From Candidatus Scalindua arabica (GTDB lineage Bacteria; Planctomycetota; Brocadiia; Brocadiales; Scalinduaceae): a DNA stretch of 64,000 nucleotides. This document shows, piece after piece, positions 58,525 to 64,000 of the stretch. Both the position numbers and the translations under genes were made by a program. How positions within the stretch are numbered: position 1 is the first letter of the stretch; each line of letters starts with the position of its first letter. The stretch lies in contig JAANXD010000076.1 in NCBI GenBank assembly GCA_018263435.1, forward strand, positions 20,123-84,122, read 5' to 3'. Under the pieces are notes generated by a model that was not told the DNA's origin, did no database searches, and worked only from the letters and a program-made list of their open reading frames with translations.

Positions 58525-59841
58525 ATGGAATGGTTGATCAACAATATTTTTTCCTATCTGGACTGGAGTGTTTACGAGGTCCACCGGATGGATCTCTGGG
58601 CATTGCTTGGTGTTTATGCTTCATTTCTGATGATTGACGGGCCGCGCTATATCCTGACCAAGATCATCATGCTTTTTCATGATGTTGCGGTGGAACTTGG
58701 CGGTAAGCTGGACTGTGAGAAGCAGGAGGCGCTGGCCTATCAGCCCCGCGTTTCGATTATCTGCCCGGGCAAGGATGAACGTGAGCACATAACCGGGACG
58801 ATCGAGTCGCTTCTGGCGCAGGACTACCCGGATTTTGAGATCATCGTGATTGATGACGGATCTTCGGACGATACCTGGGGAGTGCTTGAGCCGTATATCG
58901 AGCATCCGCAGGTGAAATTGTTCCGGCGGCAAATTGCCGGAGGAAAGAGTTCTGCCGCTAATATGGGCTTGAAACTGGCTGATCCGAAGAGCGAAGTAAT
59001 TGTCATTGTTGACTCTGATTCATCGTATCATAAGAACGCTATTTCTGAGATTATTGCCCCCTTTAAGGATCCGAAAGTTGGAGGAGTGTCCGGCAATATC
59101 CGGGCGAAGAACTGGGACGAGAACCTGATTACCCGTTTTCAGGCGGCGGATTACCTGCATTCCGTTTCGCTGGGGCGTCGTTTCACTTCCTGGGCCGGTA
59201 CGCTGGCGATTTGTTCCGGGGCTTTCGGAGCTTTCCGCAAATCGTTGGTGGAGGCGGTCGGCGGCTGGGATGTCGGCCCCGGTGAGGATGGTGATTTGAC
59301 GATAAAAATGCGCAAAATCGGCTACGATATTCGTTTTGCGCCGCACGCCACCTGTTTTACCGATGTGCCGAACAGCTGGCGCGGCTGGTGGAAGCAGCGT
59401 CGTCGTTGGAACCGCGGCCTGATTCGTTACAAGATGCGGAAACATTTCGACATGGCGATTCCCGGCTCCGACTCGTATTCTTTCACGAACATGCTGGTGA
59501 TTCTGGATGTCTTTTTCCTCCGGATTTTCCTGAATTACAGCTTCTTTTTCTATTTTACCACGGCGATTCTTTTTGCCCCGGCGTATTCACCACTGATTCT
59601 TTCACTGACATTCATGGGCTATTTCTTTTCTAACTGTCTGCAGATGGCGATTCAGCTTTACTACTCGGAAGAACCGCTGGAGGATTTGAAAATTCTCTCG
59701 GCCAGTCTGATTATGTACCCGTATCGGCTCGGGCAGCGGATTATTCGGTTGATTTCGGTGACGGAAGAGATTTTCGCCCGCCGCTCATACCGCGATCCGT
59801 ATGTCCCATCACGAGTTGGCGAAGCAACGATCCACTGGTGA
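58525..59841 (+). CDS. Processive family 2 glycosyltransferase (cellulose/hyaluronan synthase-like)
   Basis: VIDDGSSDDTW, VDSDSSY, GEDGDLTIKM, QRRRWNRG; N- and C-terminal TM segments. Confidence 0.9.
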   Translation: MEWLINNIFSYLDWSVYEVHRMDLWALLGVYASFLMIDGPRYILTKIIMLFHDVAVELGGKLDCEKQEALAYQPRVSIICPGKDEREHITGTIESLLAQDYPDFEIIVIDDGSSDDTWGVLEPYIEHPQVKLFRRQIAGGKSSAANMGLKLADPKSEVIVIVDSDSSYHKNAISEIIAPFKDPKVGGVSGNIRAKNWDENLITRFQAADYLHSVSLGRRFTSWAGTLAICSGAFGAFRKSLVEAVGGWDVGPGEDGDLTIKMRKIGYDIRFAPHATCFTDVPNSWRGWWKQRRRWNRGLIRYKMRKHFDMAIPGSDSYSFTNMLVILDVFFLRIFLNYSFFFYFTTAILFAPAYSPLILSLTFMGYFFSNCLQMAIQLYYSEEPLEDLKILSASLIMYPYRLGQRIIRLISVTEEIFARRSYRDPYVPSRVGEATIHW

Positions 59842-60194
59842 TTATGCGGGTTGCCGAAGGAGTGGGCATATGATTCAATCCCGGGTGAAACATTCTGGCT
59901 AAGTGAGTAAGCTTGATTGCGTCTTTGCTTTGTCAGGTTTATTATTTGATATGGGAATTGCAGAGCATTCAGGGACTTTGATTCAGGGTCGGAGACGTCG
60001 TTGGTGGCGATGGTGTCTGCTGGCGGTTGCGGTTATTATTCTGCTGTTAATACATACTCCTGTTTATTGCGGGAACAGGATTCTTAATTATTTATATCGA
60101 CTTGCGAGAAGAAATTTAACCACGGAAAGACACGGAAGTTAAAGGCGAAAGACGGGTTTCACACAAAGACACAAAGAATGCAGAGAAAAGATCA

Positions 60195-60470
60195 TTAAGA
60201 TAGTGGTTGCATACTTAAGAGATGGCAGACTTCTATACCATCATCCAGGTCGTCCCAGTAAATCGCAAAACCACCGGACTCGAGAGACCAGTTTGCCCGT
60301 TGTTCAGGTGTTGCTTTTGACAGCCAATCCAGCCAATCCAGCCAATCGATTCTGTCAAATGGCAGGCAGATTTCTCTGCGATCATTTAATGAAACGTATA
60401 GCATATTTTTATCAAAACGAACTCCGGTTGCAAAAACTGTTTGAACCTTGCTATTTGTTAAAGTGGGCAT
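60195..60470 (-). CDS. DUF2442 domain-containing protein
   Basis: VRFDKNMLYVSLNDRREICLPFDRIDWLDWLDWLSKATPEQRANWSLESGGFAIYWDDLDDGIEVCHLL. Confidence 0.85.
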   Translation of the reverse strand: MPTLTNSKVQTVFATGVRFDKNMLYVSLNDRREICLPFDRIDWLDWLDWLSKATPEQRANWSLESGGFAIYWDDLDDGIEVCHLLSMQPLS

Positions 60471-60556
60471 ACCACACCTCCAATAATTACTGCTGATTCT
60501 GCCTGGTCAGAAGAATAGAATCTGAACTTGTAACCACCAATCTCTATAGTAGGCAT
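60458..60556 (-). pseudogene. DUF4160-like N-terminal remnant
   Basis: MPTIEIGGYKFRFYSSDQAESAVIIGGVVCPL then stop, overlapping the DUF2442 start. Confidence 0.5.
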
Positions 60557-61018
60557 TTATCACTTTTTATTTTAACCTGACTTTTTATACCGCCTTTTTC
60601 AAGTAGATAAAGTTCTTTAAAAAAATGCTAACATAATATAACACATTTAACAAGTCTTTGTTGAGGCATTTTGTCCCAATGTGTAACCGGATGCGTAATG
60701 AAAAACATCGGGGTTTGTGAAAGTCTGAAACAGGAAAACAGTAGTGAAGGATTTTAGAGGTGGGAAGTACGATTTACGAATGACTAATGACATCTAACAT
60801 ATTCAGCCAAATGACAAAATATATTGAAGGATAAAACAGGTGCTGCTCCTGATTACCCTATATTGGCTTGCAAAAAGGATTTGATTGAAACTGTTTGGCT
60901 GCTGGTTAAATATTGACACTGATCAGGATATTAAAGCAGGATGGCCACCCGAACGAACGACACAACCGGGCAGGTTGTGCACCAATTTCCTACCTATTCT
61001 TTGCTTTTAACTTTTTTG

Positions 61019-61258
61019 TTATGATGTTTCATAAGCCTTTAGAAAATTGCTTCGTGAAATACCTGACTGAGTACAAATTGTCCTCAATGTTGAGCTTTTG
61101 ATTTTATTATGATTTGGCATTGTGAGGGGAGTTCTTGAATTATCTGGATTTATTCGAACCATAGAAATATGTTCTTGTTCACGAACCAATTGAAAGCCGA
61201 GATTTTTAAAAGTCTTAATTACTTTAGACTTTGGGGCGTCAACTGGGAATTTAGGCAT
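61019..61258 (-). CDS. hicA: HicA toxin
   Basis: VIKTFKNLGFQLVREQEHISMVRINPDNSRTPLTMPNHNKIKSSTLRTICTQSGISRSNFL. Confidence 0.85.
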   Translation of the reverse strand: MPKFPVDAPKSKVIKTFKNLGFQLVREQEHISMVRINPDNSRTPLTMPNHNKIKSSTLRTICTQSGISRSNFLKAYETS

Positions 61259-61491
61259 CAGATTGATACTCCTGTCTCAGTAACGAATGCTTCCAAGACA
61301 GATTCATCTTCTTCAAAGACTTCTTTGCCGAATGTTTCAATATGGAATTTAATTGCAGATTTCACATTATTCAGTGCTTCGTCATGCGAATCACCATCAC
61401 CAACTACAACTCCTTTTAACCCAAGCGGATATGCAACGTAACCGTCCGGATGTTTTTCCACTACAACCTTAAATTGCTGTTCCATTATCAC
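61258..61491 (-). CDS. hicB: HicB antitoxin
   Basis: FKVVVEKHPDGYVAYPLGLKGVVVGDGDSHDEALNNVKSAIKFHIETFG. Confidence 0.85.
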   Translation of the reverse strand: MIMEQQFKVVVEKHPDGYVAYPLGLKGVVVGDGDSHDEALNNVKSAIKFHIETFGKEVFEEDESVLEAFVTETGVSI

Positions 61492-61794
61492 ACTCCCAAT
61501 TATTTTTGCTGATTCTGCCTGATTAGTTTCAAAAGGATGCTAACATAATATAACACATACAACAAGTCTTTGTTGAGATACCTGGTCCGAATGTTGTTGA
61601 TGATACGATCAGGATAAAGAAACTGATTTGTAAGAAGCGCCACAACAACTGGTATAATCGAAAATTCATCTATGTTCTCCACTTATTGTAATAGTTCATT
61701 TTTTTTGACAGGCGGTTACGTCCGCCTTAGGCGCGAATTCATAAAGATTCCTATTATAAACATCACTGTTTCTACAATCTACTAAATTGTCATT

Positions 61795-61945
61795 CGCCTT
61801 TCGTCTTTTCACCTACATTTTAATTTCTCTTTTCTTCTTTTTCTTTGTCTTTTACCTACATTATATCTTTTCTCCGTGTTCTCTGCGGGCTCTGCGTTAA
61901 ATAACTCTTTTGTCTTGCAAAACACCCCCACTCTTTTATAATATC
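61795..61945 (-). repeat. Dispersed intergenic composite repeat, inverted copy
   Basis: cctacattatatcttttctccgtgttctctgcgggctctgcg...tcttttgtcttgcaaaacacccccactcttttataat. Confidence 0.7.
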
Positions 61946-62040
61946 CATGAACAAGAAGTAGTCACATTTCACTTTAATTATTATAATGTTCAGTCGGGGC
62001 AAGGTTTAATTCCTTTCACTTTCTCAAGGAGCTTAACAAT

Positions 62041-62344
62041 GTTTAGTTTAGCAGACTATATACCAAAAGAAAAGATTGCTGAATACTGCCGGAAAAACCA
62101 TATTGTTAAACTCGCTCTCTTCGGTTCTGCTCTACGAGACGAGTTAAAATCCGACAGTGATATTGATATTCTGGTTGAGTTTGAGAAGGGTCATGTACCA
62201 GGACTTATAACATTTGCCGGGATGGAAATCGAACTTACAGACATGATTGGCCGTAAGGTTGATTTGCGTACGGCCGGAGACTTAAGTCGTTACTTCAGAG
62301 ATGATGTGGTTAATAGCGCTGAGGTGCAATATGCCGTTGGATGA
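62041..62344 (+). CDS. mntA: MntA-like nucleotidyltransferase antitoxin
   Basis: [18 protein letters not shown] matches GSX10DXD; start moved to 62041 from track start 61910. Confidence 0.85.
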
Positions 62345-62669
62345 CACAGGCAGATTAAGGCATATGCTTGATGCGGCCCTTGAGGCTCAAACATTTATGA
62401 AAGATATTACACAGGAATCTTTACGGGAAGACAGAAAAACTGCACAGGCAGTTGTCAGGTCCATAGAAGTTATTGGAGAAGCAGCAGTAAATGTTTCAAA
62501 GGAATTTAAAGAGATGCATCCTGATATTCCATGGAAAAAAATTGCTGGTATGCGCAATTGGCTGATTCATGCATATTTTGATGTAGACTATAATCATATC
62601 TGGAGTACTGTTCAAAAAGATTTGCCGGTTCTTGTTCCACAACTGAAGAAACTTCTAAACGAAGGTTAA
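62331..62669 (+). CDS. hepT: HepT-like toxin
   Basis: RNWLIHAY matches RX4HXY; overlaps mntA; start at 62331. Confidence 0.88.
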   Translation: MPLDDTGRLRHMLDAALEAQTFMKDITQESLREDRKTAQAVVRSIEVIGEAAVNVSKEFKEMHPDIPWKKIAGMRNWLIHAYFDVDYNHIWSTVQKDLPVLVPQLKKLLNEG

Positions 62670-62721
62670 GTATGTCTATTCTGGAGAATGCAGTTCCTCT
62701 TTCTGCCAGGAGATAAATTAA

Positions 62722-62967
62722 ATGATTGAGTTAGAGTATTCATTGGTTATAGAAGCAACGGAAGAACCAGATTATTTTGGGTTTTATTCAACAGATTTAG
62801 AAGGTTTTAGCGGAATAGGCCACTCAATTGAGGATTGCATTTACAAGGCAAAATGGGGAATGAAAGAGCACATAAAGTTGCTGAAAAAGGAGGGTCTTCC
62901 AATCCCGTCAAAAAGCAAAAAACCCAAAATAGTTATACAGAACGAAGATAAAATGGTTGTTGCTTAA
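62722..62967 (+). CDS. HicB-like antitoxin without an evident partner
   Basis: YSLVIEATEEPDYFGFYSTDLEGFSGIGHSIEDCIYKAKWGMKEHIKLLKKEGLPIP. Confidence 0.75.
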   Translation: MIELEYSLVIEATEEPDYFGFYSTDLEGFSGIGHSIEDCIYKAKWGMKEHIKLLKKEGLPIPSKSKKPKIVIQNEDKMVVA

Positions 62968-63019
62968 ATTATAGCAGACAGTATTTGAGATAGTTTATAT
63001 TTATCTGACAGCCACACTT

Positions 63020-63360
63020 CCTCCTGCCTTTCGTCTTTTCACCTACATTTTAGTTTTTCTCTTTTAGTGTTAATTTGTGCCTTTTACTCGCCCTCGCTTG
63101 TCCTCGTCCTGTCCTCCCCGCCCGAACGTACCGTTTCGGTACGGGCGGGGGCGCTTTCCAGTCCGGGGAGCGCTGTTTGTCCCCCCCCCTACTCCAAACT
63201 CCCAACTTTTCCACTCCGAACTAATACGGCAGGCTTTATCCTGCGTATTTGTCTTTTGCCTTTCATCTTTTAACCTACATTATATCTTTTCTCCGTGTTC
63301 TCTGTGTCTTTGTGTGAGTAACGTCTTTTGTCTTGCAAAACACCTCCACTCTTTTATAAT
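63020..63360 (-). repeat. Dispersed intergenic composite repeat, inverted copy
   Basis: cctacattatatcttttctccgtgttctctgtgtctttgtgtgagtaacgtcttttgtcttgcaaaacacctccactcttttataat. Confidence 0.7.
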
Positions 63361-63529
63361 GACTGGCAATAAGCAGTTGTTGCAATTCGTTTTACTACAT
63401 TTAAAATATCTACAAAAAGATGGTTTTACTTGTTCACACAAGTAAGGTTTTCATATACATATATATTCGTGGGCTTAAAGTAGGCCCGAAAAGGGATATG
63501 TCCTTTTTAAATTTATCAAAACAATTACG

Positions 63530-64000
63530 ATGAAATCACTCAAACAGCTTTGTACACCACAGAAATTTGAAACAGACACAGATGTACTAGATATCATCGA
63601 CCTTGCTGAAGATCGTATTGACCCAGCTCTGTTTTTTGAAACCAATTATAAGACTCAGGGAATGGCAGTGCTGTTAAAAACGGCATTTGAAAGATTTAAG
63701 AAAAAGAGTCAGCAAAAACTCATAAAGTTAACACAAAGTATGGGCGGTGGTAAAACACACAATATGATTTCTTTAGGGCTGGTAGCAAAACATCCAGAAT
63801 ACCGCAAAGAAATAATTGGTAACGATCACAATGATGAAGGATTAGGAGAAGTAAAAGTACTCGCATTTTCAGGCCGGGAAAGCAATACGCCAAATGGCAT
63901 GTGGGGATTAATGGCCAAGCAGTTGGGAAAAGAATCTGAATTTAGATTGTTATGGGAAGGTGGTTTAAGGGCTCCAGGGGAAAGTGAAAGATCGGAAGAG
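63530..64000 (+). CDS. DUF499-type P-loop ATPase, N-terminal part (truncated at window end; not in ORF track)
   Basis: MKSLKQLCTPQKFETDTDVLDIIDLAEDRIDPALFFETNYKTQGMAVLLKTAFERFKKKSQQKLIKLTQSMGGGKTHNMISLGLVAKHPEYR; open for 157 codons to the edge. Confidence 0.75.
   Translation, partial: MKSLKQLCTPQKFETDTDVLDIIDLAEDRIDPALFFETNYKTQGMAVLLKTAFERFKKKSQQKLIKLTQSMGGGKTHNMISLGLVAKHPEYRKEIIGNDHNDEGLGEVKVLAFSGRESNTPNGMWGLMAKQLGKESEFRLLWEGGLRAPGESERSEE

Noticed and set aside
59020-59445. 141-aa minus-strand ORF
   Set aside because: Antisense to the GT2 gene
63077-63445. Overlapping 68- and 122-aa plus ORFs
   Set aside because: Lie entirely in the composite repeat and the GC palindrome; Pro/Ser/Cys-rich repeat translations
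1-64000. CRISPR arrays, rRNA or tRNA genes
   Set aside because: No regularly spaced repeats and no clear tRNA or rRNA signatures were recognised by eye; tRNAscan-SE/Infernal would be needed to exclude them

Overview
64 kb AT-rich bacterial chromosome window. The mix of conserved housekeeping genes and dispersed repeats would suit an environmental planctomycete/anammox-type genome, but the taxonomy is only a guess. Left edge: a dnd DNA-phosphorothioation locus (dndC running off the edge, dndD, dndE) ending in a visibly broken dndA and a convergent HNH endonuclease. Core: 2-oxoacid:ferredoxin oxidoreductase, nadK, dxs, xseBA, ymdB-like, coaD, lptD-like, DegT aminotransferase, comEC, lipA, MOSC/mog, glyQ, parB, htpG, csp, B12-radical SAM, RluA-type pseudouridine synthase, and an AddAB-like helicase/nuclease pair. 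Accessory content: toxin-antitoxin modules (hicBA, mazEF, a vapB with truncated vapC, higBA, a DUF2442 gene with a DUF4160 scar, hicAB, mntA-hepT, a lone hicB), a RAYT element with 21-bp terminal inverted repeats, a GC-richer three-gene block (HlyD-like / TackOD1-like zinc ribbon plus degenerate GGDEF / processive GT2), and a DUF499-type ATPase that runs off the right edge and is absent from the ORF track. Palindromic repeats sit in frame inside both AddAB-like genes and comEC. The last 12 bases equal the start of the Illumina TruSeq adapter. No rRNA, tRNA or CRISPR was recognised by eye. All family calls are from reading translations, not from searches.
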